Translations under genes and position numbers: made by a program
Part shown: positions 1-8,630 of the stretch, one piece after another
Position numbering within the stretch: the first letter of the stretch is position 1
How the letters are laid out: each line of letters starts with the position of its first letter
The notes under the pieces: model-generated
What the model saw: only the letters and a program-made list of their open reading frames with translations
Told to the model about the DNA's origin: nothing
Databases searched by the model: none
Assembly: GCF_017305915.1 (NCBI RefSeq)
Contig: NZ_JAFKJN010000005.1
Coordinates: 1 to 64,000 of the forward strand
Direction of reading: 5' to 3'
DNA: 64,000 nt
Source: Reyranella sp.
GTDB taxonomy: Bacteria > Pseudomonadota > Alphaproteobacteria > Reyranellales > Reyranellaceae

Positions 1-85
1 GGTGCATCTCGGCCAGAAACACCTCGCGGCGGGTCCGTTTGCGCTTCCCGCCGTACTCTGCGTCCGAAAAACTCAGCTGCTTCAT
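1..85 (-). mobile_element. IS5-family transposase, N-terminal fragment cut by window edge
   Basis: The minus strand from 85 encodes 28 residues beginning MKQLSFSDAEYGGKRKRTRR, then REVFLAEMH. This is the recognisable N-terminus of IS5-family (IS4/IS5 superfamily, DDE) transposases of the type that continues with 'MDQVVPWKALLALIEPHYP'. A GGAGG ribosome-binding site lies 6 bases before the ATG. The rest of the gene is beyond the left edge, so intactness cannot be judged. I could not define the terminal inverted repeat; it should lie between about 86 and 130, where the next gene ends. Confidence 0.8.
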
Positions 86-106
86 CACCGCCTCCACCAG
101 ATCACT

Positions 107-610
107 CTAGCAGAGCCGCTCGATCGACAGCTTGTTCAGAGAATCCCTAAATCTAATCTTTTCGACGCCCGCATCGGCCAAGACCAACATGATCTCGCGT
201 GCATATGAGTACGCCTCTGGATCACTCGTCTGGAATTCGACCACGACATCATATTCGGATGCTTTGTTGTCCAGAGCGGCGACAAGCTGGTCGGCTTCTT
301 CTGCCGACAAATGCCGTGAACCTGTGACGCGCTGGATTTCGGCAACGCGCTCGTTCGCTTCGGCGATTTGCTTTCTTTGCCCAGTGAGAAGGGCATCGGC
401 AGCCGTGCTTGATATGTGGGCGAAGAGAACCTCACCTCCCACGCCTCCAAACACGAATATGTTGGCTAGGACGCTCCAGAACTTGTCCTTTTCATCGACA
501 ATCACACATACAAGTTCGATTCCGAGGCCGACGATTAGAACTACCGCGGATACCTCAGCCAGGATTCCAAACACGCGGTATCTCCACTCAAGCGTAGCAT
601 GGTCCGCCAT
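107..610 (-). CDS. Orphan membrane protein with two TM helices and a coiled coil
   Basis: This 167-residue protein is not one I recognise. Two hydrophobic helices at about residues 14-36 and 46-66 are followed by a charged helix (about 70-95, rich in Q, A, E and R) likely to form a coiled coil. A soluble C-terminal part follows (YDVVVEFQTSDPEAYSYARE, then IMLVLADAGV), which looks like a small alpha/beta fold. GGGGGAG lies about a dozen bases before the ATG. Base composition is visibly less GC-rich than the chromosome to the right. It ends only 21 bases before the IS5 transposase start, so its last residues may be altered by the insertion. Function unknown; acquisition together with the integrase is inferred. 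Confidence 0.6.
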   Translation of the reverse strand: MADHATLEWRYRVFGILAEVSAVVLIVGLGIELVCVIVDEKDKFWSVLANIFVFGGVGGEVLFAHISSTAADALLTGQRKQIAEANERVAEIQRVTGSRHLSAEEADQLVAALDNKASEYDVVVEFQTSDPEAYSYAREIMLVLADAGVEKIRFRDSLNKLSIERLC

Positions 611-847
611 GGCCTACATTCTCCCCCCGTTTGGCGCTGGCCGTAGACGCAGCGGCGCGATCAGCCTAATCGCGGCGGCCCTGAACGACCATCCCAAGGC
701 TACCAGAGCCTATGCATGGTCCAGCCCGATAGCGATGAGCGTCGATTCCATGCCGTGCTGCATCTAGGCGGGATAAGATCGCCCTTGGATGCCGTGCGGC
801 CGGCTATCGTGGCAGAGCGGCGCTCACAAGCGCGACAGGAGGAACTT

Positions 848-916
848 ATGGCCCATTTTGGAGTCGGGGCAGCCAAGGATGACGCGTCAGGCAAATGGCT
901 TGCGCCGCTCCGGTGA
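848..916 (+). CDS. Possible 22-residue ORF with a perfect Shine-Dalgarno
   Basis: AGGAGG is placed 5 bases before an ATG that opens MAHFGVGAAKDDASGKWLAP and ends two residues later. The strong ribosome-binding site in an otherwise gene-free 357-base stretch (611-967) suggests either a small peptide or the severed 5' end of a longer gene lost when the island rearranged. No similarity recognised. Apart from this ORF and the hairpin at 927-946, I see nothing else in 611-967. Confidence 0.25.
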   Translation: MAHFGVGAAKDDASGKWLAPLR

Positions 917-926
917 GTTGTTATCG

Positions 927-946
927 GGCGCTCAGTGAGGAGCGCC
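927..946. terminator. Hairpin downstream of the integrase gene
   Basis: GGCGCTC, a 6-base loop, then GAGCGCC form a perfect 7-bp stem 21 bases past the integrase stop codon. There is no U-tract on the minus-strand side, so intrinsic termination is only a possibility. Confidence 0.25.
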
Positions 947-967
947 GCTTTCGTCGACGAACATCGC

Positions 968-2095
968 CTACCGCATCGCCGCAACTCGCGCGGCCGGGCG
1001 GAGCTTAACCACGTCAGCCGGCTGCGTCCCAAGCAACCCCAGCAACCAAGTCGACCACGCTTCCAGGGCTTCCCGGCGCTCGGCATCGTAGGTGGCGCGA
1101 TTGTAGACGCTCATCATGCCCTCGAATGTGTGGTTGAGCATCTTTTCCACCACGTAGGGCGCGACGCCCATATCGTTGTTCCGAGTGCTGAAGGTCCGGC
1201 GCAGATCGTGCGCGGTCCATCCCCCGGCCTTGTAGGTGGCCCAATTCTGAACCGCTTCGCGGGCCGCCTCCCATGGATGCGCTTCCAACTGAGCCAGCGC
1301 CAACTCGGACAGCCAAACGCGATGCTCACGGCCGTTCTTAGAGGCGCTGGCTGGCACGATCCAATACTGCCCCTTGCGATCACCGTTGTAAGCCTCGCCC
1401 AGCCGTAGCCCCGTCGCCAGCAGGAAGCGCAGCACCGGACCGGGCTTGATATCGGTGGTCATGACGAACCGGATTTCGTCATCGCTCAGGACGCGCTCGC
1501 GGGCCTGCGGCGGTGCGCCGGTAATGGCCGCCGTGAGCTGCGCGGCCGGCGATACGGTGATCAAGCCATTGGCCACGGCGTATCCAAATAGGCCCTTGAA
1601 CACGGCCAGGAGCGCACGTGCCGCAGGGCGGCCGCCCGTGCGAGCCCTGGGCAGCTTGGCGACGCGGTCGCGGTAGGAGCGGATAACAGCGGCAATGTCC
1701 GAAGGCTCGATATCCCGCACCCGCCGATCGCCCAGTTCGGGAATAATCGCGCGATCGACGTAGCCCCGGACCTGATCGGCCTTACTGTGGGTGTGATCGA
1801 CCCGCTCGGCCAGCCACTGGCTAGCAACCTCCTCCACCGTCTCGTTGCTCATCTTGCGCTTGGTGGCCAGCTCGGCGGCCTTCAGGCGGGCCTCCCTGAT
1901 CGACAGCCCCGGATAGGTGCCCAACGTCGTGATCGACGGCCGGCCCTTCTCCTTGCGGCGGAATTGCCACGTTCTGGTAAACTCGCCACGGGCCGACCGG
2001 ACTCGGATATAGAGCCCGTTGCCGTCAGCGACGAGCCGTTCGTCTTTGCCCTTTTCGGGCTTGAGTGTGCGAAGCCGGGTATCCGTAAGTGCCAT
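968..2095 (-). CDS. P4-type tyrosine recombinase/integrase (DUF4102 N-terminus)
   Basis: A site-specific recombinase of the P4/prophage integrase family, 375 residues. Residues 1-80 are the DUF4102 arm-binding domain (MALTDTRLRTLKPEKGKDER, DGNGLYIRV, LGTYPGLSIREARLKA). A SAM-like core-binding domain follows, then the catalytic domain from about 200. The catalytic set appears complete: R231 in ATGLRLGE, K253, H296-x-x-R299 in HDLRRT, H322 in MLNH and tyrosine Y331 in SVYNRA. It is slightly shorter than the usual ~400 residues, with little sequence between R231 and K253, so a small internal deletion is possible. Such enzymes mobilise genomic islands, often at tRNA genes, but no tRNA lies beside its start here. 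Confidence 0.9.
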   Translation of the reverse strand: MALTDTRLRTLKPEKGKDERLVADGNGLYIRVRSARGEFTRTWQFRRKEKGRPSITTLGTYPGLSIREARLKAAELATKRKMSNETVEEVASQWLAERVDHTHSKADQVRGYVDRAIIPELGDRRVRDIEPSDIAAVIRSYRDRVAKLPRARTGGRPAARALLAVFKGLFGYAVANGLITVSPAAQLTAAITGAPPQARERVLSDDEIRFVMTTDIKPGPVLRFLLATGLRLGEAYNGDRKGQYWIVPASASKNGREHRVWLSELALAQLEAHPWEAAREAVQNWATYKAGGWTAHDLRRTFSTRNNDMGVAPYVVEKMLNHTFEGMMSVYNRATYDAERREALEAWSTWLLGLLGTQPADVVKLRPAARVAAMR

Positions 2096-2116
2096 GTCGC
2101 TCCATTCTATCGCAGA

Positions 2117-2138
2117 TTTGGGTAACCTTTGGGTAACC
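2117..2138. repeat. 11-bp perfect tandem repeat next to integrase start
   Basis: TTTGGGTAACC occurs twice head to tail, 22 bases upstream of the integrase ATG. A GTGGGTG at about 2152 and an inverted CACCCAC at about 2222 flank the same region. Paired short direct repeats at this position resemble arm-type binding sites of tyrosine recombinases. No tRNA and no second attachment copy was found in the window. Confidence 0.45.
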
Positions 2139-2245
2139 CTTTGCGATGGATGTGGGTGGACACTGGCGGACGGTGATGGGCGAAGGAGCCAATGGATTCG
2201 GTACTTCTAGAACGTCAGTAGACACCCACGGACACGCTATCCCTC

Positions 2246-2371
2246 TCAGGGCAAGATGTAGCCGGCCTGCGCGCCCGACGGAGTGCCGGGCCCGGTGACG
2301 CTCGCGCCGTTGCCGTTCTCCTCGACCTCGTACCAAGGCGCCGATTCCAAGAGGGCGAACGGTCGCTCAGC
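2246..2371 (-). pseudogene. Protein-like tail, possibly the frame-shifted end of the next gene
   Basis: This minus-strand frame has no start codon but reads like real protein: AERPFALLESAPWYEVEENG, then NGASVTGPGTPSGAQAGYILP and a stop. It begins where the small membrane ORF at 2367-2519 ends, in a different frame. The two could be halves of one roughly 90-residue membrane-anchored protein broken by a frameshift. Not recognised; the call is speculative. Confidence 0.25.
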
Positions 2372-2519
2372 GCGGTGACGCGGCGATGCTCGGCGCCTCG
2401 CGCATGTTGCGCGAGGTGCCGGCGGCGGCGCCCCAGGCCAGGGAATAGAACTGCCAGAGCGCCACGGCGATCAGCACGACGAGCGCCAGCACCATCAGGA
2501 GGAACGGCCTGTTGTCCAC
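2367..2519 (-). CDS. Possible small single-TM membrane protein
   Basis: A GTG start gives about 50 residues: (M)DNRPFLLMVLALVVLIAVAL forms one strong N-terminal transmembrane helix, followed by WQFYSLAWGAAAGTSRNMRE and a short tail. The hydrophobicity pattern is clear. The start codon is uncertain and the frame may continue, after a shift, into the sequence at 2246-2371. It is divergent from the GNAT gene at 2637. Confidence 0.35.
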   Translation of the reverse strand: MDNRPFLLMVLALVVLIAVALWQFYSLAWGAAAGTSRNMREAPSIAASPR

Positions 2520-2636
2520 GCGGCGATAACGAACATGTCGGCCCGAGGTCGCAGCGACGATATGGCCGATACAACTTTCGGCCCTTCTGTATCTCGTGCA
2601 AATTGCCCGACAAACCTGAGAAATCGAGGTGAGATC

Positions 2637-3083
2637 ATGAAGCCTGTCGTCCGGCCCGTCATGGAAGCGGATTTCACGCAGTGGCTTCCGCTGTGGACCG
2701 GCTACAACACCTTCTACAAGCGGACGCTGCCGGACGAGATCACGCGCACCACCTGGGCGCGCTTCCTCGATCCCGCCGAGCCGGTGCACGCGCTGGTCGC
2801 CGAGCAGGACGGCCGGCTGCTCGGCCTCACCCACTACCTGTTCCATCGCGCCACGGCGACGATCGAGCCGAACTGCTACCTCTCCGACCTGTTCACCAAC
2901 CAGCACGCGCGCGGCAAGGGGATCGGCCGATTGCTGATCGAGGCGGTGTACGAGGCCGCGCGCCGCGCCGGCTGCAGCCGCGTCTACTGGCAGACGCACG
3001 AGACCAACGCGGTGGCGCAGGTCCTCTACAACGGGATCGCCGACCGCTCGGGCTTCATCGTCTACCGCAAGCAGCTCCGATGA
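2637..3083 (+). CDS. GNAT-family N-acetyltransferase
   Basis: A cytoplasmic acetyl-CoA-dependent acetyltransferase of 148 residues; the acceptor is unknown. It begins [20 protein letters not shown] and carries the acetyl-CoA-binding motif A in [18 protein letters not shown] (R-x-x-G-x-G). The C-terminal block [20 protein letters not shown] is typical of GNAT motif B. The ATG at 2637 is chosen because GAGGTGAG lies just upstream; longer in-frame starts have no site. Its stop overlaps the thiE start (ATGA), so the two are translationally coupled. Confidence 0.88.
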   Translation: MKPVVRPVMEADFTQWLPLWTGYNTFYKRTLPDEITRTTWARFLDPAEPVHALVAEQDGRLLGLTHYLFHRATATIEPNCYLSDLFTNQHARGKGIGRLLIEAVYEAARRAGCSRVYWQTHETNAVAQVLYNGIADRSGFIVYRKQLR

Positions 3084-3718
3084 CCGACTGCCGCCTCTAC
3101 CTGATCTCGCCCCAGCGGATCGACCATCCGTCGATCTTCGCCGCCGAGCTGCGCGCCGCGCTCGACGGCGGCGACGTCGCCGCCTTCCAGCTCCGCCTCA
3201 AGGACGTCGACGACGCGGCGATCGCCCGCGCCGCCGACACGCTGCGGCCGATCTGCCAGCAGCGCGGCGTCGCCTTCATCCTCAACGACCGGCCCGATCT
3301 CGCCGCGTCGCTCGATTGCGACGGCGTGCATATCGGCCAGGACGACATGCCCTATCGCGAGGCGCGCCGCCTCGTCGGTCCCGATCGCCAGGTCGGCGTC
3401 ACCGCCAAGGCCTCGCGCCATCTCGCGATGGAAGCGGCCGAAGCCGGCGCCGACTACGTCGCGTTCGGCGCCTTCTTCGCCTCCACCACCAAGACCGTCA
3501 CCGCGCCGGCCAGCCTCGAGATCGTCGAATGGTGGAGCGGCCTGATGGAGGTGCCGTGCGTGGCGATCGGCGGCATCACCGTCGAGAACTGCCGGCCGGT
3601 GATCGCCGCCGGCGCCGACTTCCTCGCCGTCGCCGGCGGCGTGTGGAACCACAAGGACGGTCCCGAGGCCGCGGTACGGGCGTTCAATGACCTCTTCGCA
3701 GCTCGATCCGGCGCATAA
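3080..3718 (+). CDS. thiE: Thiamine-phosphate synthase
   Basis: Joins the pyrimidine (HMP-PP) and thiazole (THZ-P) halves to make thiamine phosphate. The 212-residue TIM barrel shows family signatures: QLRLKDVDD near residue 33, [20 protein letters not shown] (pyrophosphate/HMP pocket), [32 protein letters not shown] (the ThiE 'GPVxxTxTK' region, slightly divergent) and [14 protein letters not shown]. It overlaps the GNAT gene by four bases. Its 3' end overlaps the convergent ABC-F gene by 35 bases. It is isolated from other thiamine genes here, so a salvage or stand-alone role is inferred. Confidence 0.85.
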   Translation: MTDCRLYLISPQRIDHPSIFAAELRAALDGGDVAAFQLRLKDVDDAAIARAADTLRPICQQRGVAFILNDRPDLAASLDCDGVHIGQDDMPYREARRLVGPDRQVGVTAKASRHLAMEAAEAGADYVAFGAFFASTTKTVTAPASLEIVEWWSGLMEVPCVAIGGITVENCRPVIAAGADFLAVAGGVWNHKDGPEAAVRAFNDLFAARSGA

Positions 3719-5270
3719 TGCCGATCGCCTCGAGAAACGCCTCGTCGTGGCTGACGACGATCAGCGCGCCGTCGTAAGCCTGAAGTCCCGCCTCCACCGC
3801 CGCGATCGACTCGATGTCGAGATGGTTGGTCGGCTCGTCGAGAATCAGGAGCGGCGGCGGATCGTCGCCCAGCACACAGGCAAGTCCCGCGCGCAGCATC
3901 TGCCCGCCGCTCAAGGTCGCGACGATCTGCAGGGCCGCGCCTGCGCGGAACATGAAGCGCGCCAGCGCGGCCCGGCAGGCATTTTCGTCGGCTCGAGGAT
4001 TGATCTGCCGGAAATTGTCGCGGATCGACACGGCAGGATCGAGCAGGCTCACCTGCTGATCGAGCAGGGCGAAGCGCGTCATCACCCGCACGCTTCCGCT
4101 CGCCGGCTGCAGCCGTCCGGCGATCAGGGCCAACAACGTCGTCTTCCCCGAGCCGTTCGGGCCGGCGACCGCGACACGCTCGGGACCGACGATGTCGAAC
4201 GACAGCTCGCGCAGGATCGGCCGCTCCGGTTCGTAGCCCGCGCTCGCGTCGTCGATTTTCAGCACGGTCTTGCTCGCGGCCAGGCCAGTCGACGGCAACG
4301 CCACGGTGAGCGGCTGCAGCACCTCGACCTTGCGCCGCGCCGCCGCAGCATCGTCGAGCGCCTGCGTGCGCAAACGCTCGGCCGTCCGCGCATTGGCGCC
4401 GCCGGTGTTCTCGCTGCGGCTCTTCATGGCGTTCAACTGGATGCGCGGGATGTCGCCGCGCGCCCGTGTGCGCGCGCCGCCACGATCCTTGCGCGCCTTG
4501 CGCTCCGCCATCTCCCGGGTGCGCCGCACGATCCCGTCGACACGGCGTTCCGCGTCGGCGAGCTGGTGCCTGGTCGCCGCCAATTCTATGGCCTTGCGCT
4601 CACGATAGTAGCTCCAGTTGCCGCCATAGCGCGTGGCGCCGAGCGTCGTCAGCTCGACGATGGCGTCCATGGCGGCGAGCAGCTCGCGATCGTGGCTGAC
4701 GACGATCGCACCGCCGTCCCAGCCCGCCAGCAGGTCGATCACCGCCCGCCGTCCCGCACGATCGAGATCGTTGGTCGGCTCGTCGAGCAGGATGAAGTCG
4801 GGCTCGGCGAACAGCAATGCGGCCAGCCCGACGCGAGTGCGCTGGCCGCCCGACAAGGTCGACAGCCTGGTCTGCGGTGCCGCGTCGAGCCCGAGCCGTG
4901 CCAGCGCCCCGGTGAGGCGCGCTTCCAGCGTCCAGTCGGCGCGGGCGAGTTCTTCGGCGTCCGCCTCGCCCGCCTCGGCACGTTCGAGCAGCGCCAGTGC
5001 GGGGCGCACGTCGAACAAGTCGGCCACGGTTTCGTCTGCACCGACCTGCACCGCCTGGCGCAGCACGCCCAGCGTGCCGTTCACCGACACCCGACCGGCC
5101 TGCGGCACGAGATCACCGGCTATGAGCTTCAAGAGCGTCGTCTTGCCCGCGCCGTTGCGGCCGACGAGCCCGGCGCGCTCCGCGATGAAGCTCAGACTTA
5201 TGTTGGAAAGAAGTAGTCGGCCCTCAGGCGTGGACCACGACAGATTGGCAAGAGCGATGGAAGCGGACAT
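3684..5270 (-). CDS. ABC-F family ATPase (translation-type, no TM domain)
   Basis: 528 residues with two ABC ATPase domains and no membrane segments. The first has [25 protein letters not shown] and [12 protein letters not shown]. The second has [20 protein letters not shown] and [13 protein letters not shown] basic linker rich in R and K ([15 protein letters not shown]) joins them. ABC-F proteins act on the ribosome (EttA/Uup type) or in ribosome protection; which role applies cannot be told here. The ATG at 5270 follows a GGGGAAA site; an upstream TTG would add six residues. Confidence 0.87.
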   Translation of the reverse strand: MSASIALANLSWSTPEGRLLLSNISLSFIAERAGLVGRNGAGKTTLLKLIAGDLVPQAGRVSVNGTLGVLRQAVQVGADETVADLFDVRPALALLERAEAGEADAEELARADWTLEARLTGALARLGLDAAPQTRLSTLSGGQRTRVGLAALLFAEPDFILLDEPTNDLDRAGRRAVIDLLAGWDGGAIVVSHDRELLAAMDAIVELTTLGATRYGGNWSYYRERKAIELAATRHQLADAERRVDGIVRRTREMAERKARKDRGGARTRARGDIPRIQLNAMKSRSENTGGANARTAERLRTQALDDAAAARRKVEVLQPLTVALPSTGLAASKTVLKIDDASAGYEPERPILRELSFDIVGPERVAVAGPNGSGKTTLLALIAGRLQPASGSVRVMTRFALLDQQVSLLDPAVSIRDNFRQINPRADENACRAALARFMFRAGAALQIVATLSGGQMLRAGLACVLGDDPPPLLILDEPTNHLDIESIAAVEAGLQAYDGALIVVSHDEAFLEAIGIMRRIELRRGH

Positions 5271-5422
5271 GGATTTCCCCGGCGGCAAGACAGAGCGACG
5301 TTGCGGTCGGGAAGAAATCCATTGCTCTCGGTGTCCTCGTGGATGAAGGGGCTTACATAGTCGCGCGTTGCAATTTGTTCAACCTTGCACGCAAAGTGCG
5401 CATTGATTAGGCTGGCTCAACC

Positions 5423-5803
5423 ATGCCGATCGTCGACACCGATACGCTCCCGGAAATCCTGATGCGGACGGGCGTGGCCGGTCGCTGGCTGTCCGGTCCC
5501 GAGCACGGCGCTGCAAGCGTCAGCGTGCTGCGCAACTGGGTCGAGCCGGGTGTCACGATCCCGCGCCATCTGCACGACCAGGAGGAGATCGTCCTGGTCG
5601 AGGCCGGTGAGATCTGGGTCGAGATCGACGGCAAGCGCGACGAAGCCAAGCCGGGACAGACGGTCATCATTCCACCACGTGCCGCTCATGCCTGGGGCAC
5701 CGAGCACAGCAAGGCTCAGGTGCTGTTCATCTGGCCGGTGCTCGATCCCTTCGCGCCGGGCAGGAGCACCTATCTGGAGGGCGAGCCGCCAACCGTCGCA
5801 TGA
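5423..5803 (+). CDS. Small cupin-domain protein
   Basis: A single-domain cupin of 126 residues. Cupin motif 1 is RHLHDQEEIVLVEAGEIWV (two His and Glu ligands) and motif 2 is PGQTVIIPPRAAHAWG (third His), so a mononuclear metal site is likely. Substrate unknown. It overlaps the following NTF2-like gene by four bases (ATGA), implying co-translation. The 152 bases upstream separate it from the divergent ABC-F gene and presumably hold promoters in both directions. Confidence 0.8.
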   Translation: MPIVDTDTLPEILMRTGVAGRWLSGPEHGAASVSVLRNWVEPGVTIPRHLHDQEEIVLVEAGEIWVEIDGKRDEAKPGQTVIIPPRAAHAWGTEHSKAQVLFIWPVLDPFAPGRSTYLEGEPPTVA

Positions 5804-6426
5804 TCCAACGACGCACCATCTTCACCAGGCTGCGGCACGCCCTCTTCGCGGTGGCGGTGGCCGCGGTCGCCCTGCCCTCGGCCTTGCGCAGCGCACAGGC
5901 CAAGGAGACGGCGCCGCTCGACCGCAAGGCGATGCTCGACCTGTTCGACAGGCACGTGAACGCCGAGCTCGCGGGCAATCTCGACGTCACCATGGCGACG
6001 ATGAGCGACAGCCCTCACCTCAACCACGTGCCGACCATGGCCGGCGGCGTCGGCCGCGACGGCGTCCACGCCTTCTATCGCGACCATCTCGTCGGCAAGT
6101 TCTTTCCGCCCGACGTGAAGATGACCTCGGTGTCGCGCACGGTCGGCGAGACCGGCATCGTCGACGAGGTGGTGATCGGCTTCACCCATACGACAGCGAT
6201 CGACTGGCTGCTGCCGGGCGTCGCGCCGACCGGCAAGCCGGTCGAGATGGCGGTGGCGGTGATCGTCGGCGTCGAGGACGGCAAGATCACGCACGAGCAC
6301 ATCTACTGGGACCAGGCGAGCGTGCTGGTCCAGATCGGCCTGCTCGATCCCAAGGGCCTGCCGGTCGCCGGCGCGGAGGTCGCCCGCAAGGTCGCCAATC
6401 CCAGCCTGCCGTCCCGCCGCTACTGA
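5800..6426 (+). CDS. Exported SnoaL/NTF2-like protein
   Basis: 208 residues. An N-terminal signal (RHALFAVAVAAVALPSALRS, AQA|KE) predicts export. The mature part has the NTF2-like cone fold pattern: MLDLFDRHVNAELAGNLDVT, HLNHVPTMAGGVGRDGVHAF, YRDHLVG, then a beta-rich half ending GKITHEHIYWDQASVLVQIG. This resembles SnoaL-like polyketide cyclase or ester-cyclase relatives, but the reaction is unknown. It is translationally coupled to the cupin, suggesting a two-gene oxidative or detoxification unit (inference). It ends 10 bases before the convergent epmA. Confidence 0.75.
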   Translation: MIQRRTIFTRLRHALFAVAVAAVALPSALRSAQAKETAPLDRKAMLDLFDRHVNAELAGNLDVTMATMSDSPHLNHVPTMAGGVGRDGVHAFYRDHLVGKFFPPDVKMTSVSRTVGETGIVDEVVIGFTHTTAIDWLLPGVAPTGKPVEMAVAVIVGVEDGKITHEHIYWDQASVLVQIGLLDPKGLPVAGAEVARKVANPSLPSRRY

Positions 6427-6436
6427 GACGGCCCGA

Positions 6437-7444
6437 TCAGCGTACCGGCAGCCACAGCACGTCCTCGATGTGTGCGGCCCCGGTCGCCAGCATGACCAGG
6501 CGATCGAAGCCGAGCGCGATGCCGGCGCAATCCGGCAGGCCGTGATCGAGCGCCGCCAAAAAGTCCCCGTCGACCGGCCAGCGCACGCCGTATAGCCGCT
6601 CCTTCTCGGCCATGTCGGCCTCGAGCCGGGCGCGCTGGATCGCGGGATCGGTCAGCTCGCCAAAGGCGTTGGCCAGCTCGACACCGCAGGCATAGAGCTC
6701 GAAGCGCTCGGCGACGCGCGGATCGCCGGGCTTGGCGCGGGCGAGCGCCGCCATGCCGATCGGGTACTCGCACAGGATGGTCGGCCGGCCGACGCCGAGA
6801 TGCGGCTCGATCCGGTCGAACATGATGCGGAAGAAGACGTCGTCCCACGAATCGCCGTCGTGCTTCCTGACGCCCGACAGCCGCGACAGCGCGTCGGCGT
6901 CGCCGCCCCTGTCGCCGATCGTCGCGAACAGGTCGACACCGGCATGGCGCTCGAACGCCTCCGCCACCGTCAGCCGCTCGGGGGTCGCGCGCGGATCGCA
7001 GGTCCTGTCCTGCCAACGCAGCTCGTTCGCACCGGTCAATGCCAGCAGCGCGGCGCAATCCTCCATGATGGTCCGGTAGCCCGCGCCGGCACGGTACCAT
7101 TCGAGCATGGTGAACTCCGGATGATGCAGCGCCGAGCCCTCGCCGTTGCGGAACACCCGGGCGAACTGGAAGAGCTGCGGCACGCCGCCGGCCAGCAGCT
7201 TCTTCATCGCGAACTCGGGCGAGCTGTGCAGCCAGCGGATGCGCCCGATGCCGTCCGGCGTCTTCCATTCCGTGGTGAAGCCCGCGAGATGCACCTCCGC
7301 GCCCGGCGCGACCTGCAGGATCGGCGTCTCGACCTCGACGAAGCCGTGATCCGCGAACCACTGGCGCATCGCCGCAAGGATGTGCGCCCGCGCCTGCAGG
7401 TACGGCAGGCGGCGAGCAAGCTTGTCGGCGCGCCAGTCGGTCAT
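6437..7444 (-). CDS. epmA: Elongation factor P (R)-beta-lysine ligase
   Basis: A class II lysyl-tRNA-synthetase-like enzyme lacking the anticodon-binding domain (335 residues, usual for EpmA/PoxA/GenX). It ligates (R)-beta-lysine to a lysine of EF-P. Visible are motif 2 (FARVFRNGEGSALHHPEFTM, then LEWYRAG), an active-site block HSSPEFAMKKLLAGG, and motif 3 (GIALGFDRLVML). It starts MTDWRADKLARRLPYLQARA at the ATG at 7444. The likely target, efp, lies 0.6 kb away. The partner aminomutase EpmB is not in the window. It is divergent from the MmcQ-family gene. Confidence 0.92.
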   Translation of the reverse strand: MTDWRADKLARRLPYLQARAHILAAMRQWFADHGFVEVETPILQVAPGAEVHLAGFTTEWKTPDGIGRIRWLHSSPEFAMKKLLAGGVPQLFQFARVFRNGEGSALHHPEFTMLEWYRAGAGYRTIMEDCAALLALTGANELRWQDRTCDPRATPERLTVAEAFERHAGVDLFATIGDRGGDADALSRLSGVRKHDGDSWDDVFFRIMFDRIEPHLGVGRPTILCEYPIGMAALARAKPGDPRVAERFELYACGVELANAFGELTDPAIQRARLEADMAEKERLYGVRWPVDGDFLAALDHGLPDCAGIALGFDRLVMLATGAAHIEDVLWLPVR

Positions 7445-7488
7445 GCCCGACCATCGCACGCGCCGTCCGCGCCGTGTAGGGTGATCGC

Positions 7489-7839
7489 GTGACGCCCAAA
7501 CAGATCGACCGGTTCTGCGCCAGCCTGCCCGCCGCCACGCGCATCGTGCAGTGGGAGGGCGTCGCCGTATTCAAGGTCGGCGGCAAGATGTTCTGCCTGA
7601 TCGCGCCCGACGATCATTCGGTCGGCCGCATCTCGTTCAAGTCGGCGCCCGAGCACTACGACGCGCTGAGCCGCTCACCCGGCTTCCGGCCCGCCCCCTA
7701 CCTCGCGCGCGCCAAATGGGTGTCGGTCGACGATCCGGCGGCGCTGACCGATGCCGAAATGAAGGCCTATATCAAGCGCGCGCACGCGGTGATCGCCGCG
7801 GCGCTGCCCAAGAGGAAGCAGAAGGAACTCGGCCTCTAG
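7489..7839 (+). CDS. MmcQ/YjbR family protein
   Basis: A 116-residue MmcQ/YjbR-fold protein (double-wing-like fold, often annotated DNA-binding; exact role unknown). Sequence marks are IVQWEGVAVFKVGGKMFCLI, RISFKSAPEHYDAL and ARAKWVSVDD. It begins with GTG, with GGGTGA a few bases upstream, 44 bases from the divergent epmA start, so the two share a promoter region. Confidence 0.8.
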   Translation: MTPKQIDRFCASLPAATRIVQWEGVAVFKVGGKMFCLIAPDDHSVGRISFKSAPEHYDALSRSPGFRPAPYLARAKWVSVDDPAALTDAEMKAYIKRAHAVIAAALPKRKQKELGL

Positions 7840-8043
7840 TCTTTCGCTGGGGGCGCGGGCGAGCGCCAGGGCCTCGACCGGCCGCTGCCGCCGCACCACC
7901 AGAACCGGCATTGCGCAGCCGGCGTAACACGCCCAAAGGCTGCCAAGTTGCAGGTACCGCCGCCCTTTGATACAAGCCCGCGCCGGCCTCGCCCTGACCT
8001 GGGTACGAGGCCGAATTCCATTCATCGACCGAGCGGTAACCTT

Positions 8044-8613
8044 ATGAAAGTCCAAGTAAACTCGATCCGCGCCGGCAACGTCATCGACTACAACGGCAAG
8101 CTCTGGGTCGCTTCCAAGGTGCAGCACATCAGCCCCGGCAAGGGCGGCGCCTTCGTCGCCATCGAGGCCAAGGCCCTGCGCGAGGGCAACAAGCTGCAGG
8201 AGCGCTTCCGGTCGGGTGAGATGATCGAGCAGGCGCACATCGAGGAGCGCGACTGCACCTACCTGTACAAGGACGACAACGGCTACACGTTCATGGACAA
8301 GGAGAACTACGAGCAGCTCTCGGTCGGCGGCGACGTGCTCGATCCCGACCAGGCGCGCTGGCTGCAGGACGGCATGGAAGTCCAGGTCTCGCTGCATGAG
8401 GGCTCCCCGGTGGGCGTCACCTTGCCCAAGAGCGTCGTGCTCGCCGTCACCGAGGCCGACGCCGTCGTGAAGGGCCAGACCGCCTCCTCTTCCTACAAGC
8501 CCGCCGTGGTCGAAGGCGGCATCCGCGTGATGGTGCCGCCGCACATCGCCGTCGGCACCCGCCTGGTGATCAACACCGAGGACGGCAGCTACATGGAACG
8601 CGCCAAGGACTGA
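8044..8613 (+). CDS. efp: Translation elongation factor P
   Basis: EF-P relieves ribosome stalling at polyproline and related sequences. The 189-residue three-domain protein has the conserved loop HISPGKGGAF; K33 is the position modified in EF-P proteins of EpmA-containing bacteria. The signature region VTEADAVVKGQTASSSYKPA and VVEGGIRVMVPPHI matches the family. A lysine at the loop tip agrees with the nearby epmA and argues for beta-lysylation rather than rhamnosylation, which uses arginine. Upstream from 7840 to 8043 is a 204-base gap likely holding its own promoter. Confidence 0.96.
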   Translation: MKVQVNSIRAGNVIDYNGKLWVASKVQHISPGKGGAFVAIEAKALREGNKLQERFRSGEMIEQAHIEERDCTYLYKDDNGYTFMDKENYEQLSVGGDVLDPDQARWLQDGMEVQVSLHEGSPVGVTLPKSVVLAVTEADAVVKGQTASSSYKPAVVEGGIRVMVPPHIAVGTRLVINTEDGSYMERAKD

Positions 8614-8630
8614 GACAGATCTTCGTTGAG

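Noticed and set aside
2096-2240. tRNA gene as integrase attachment site
   Set aside because: A stretch resembling a T-arm (CCGAATCC) is visible on the minus strand, but acceptor, D and anticodon arms do not form.
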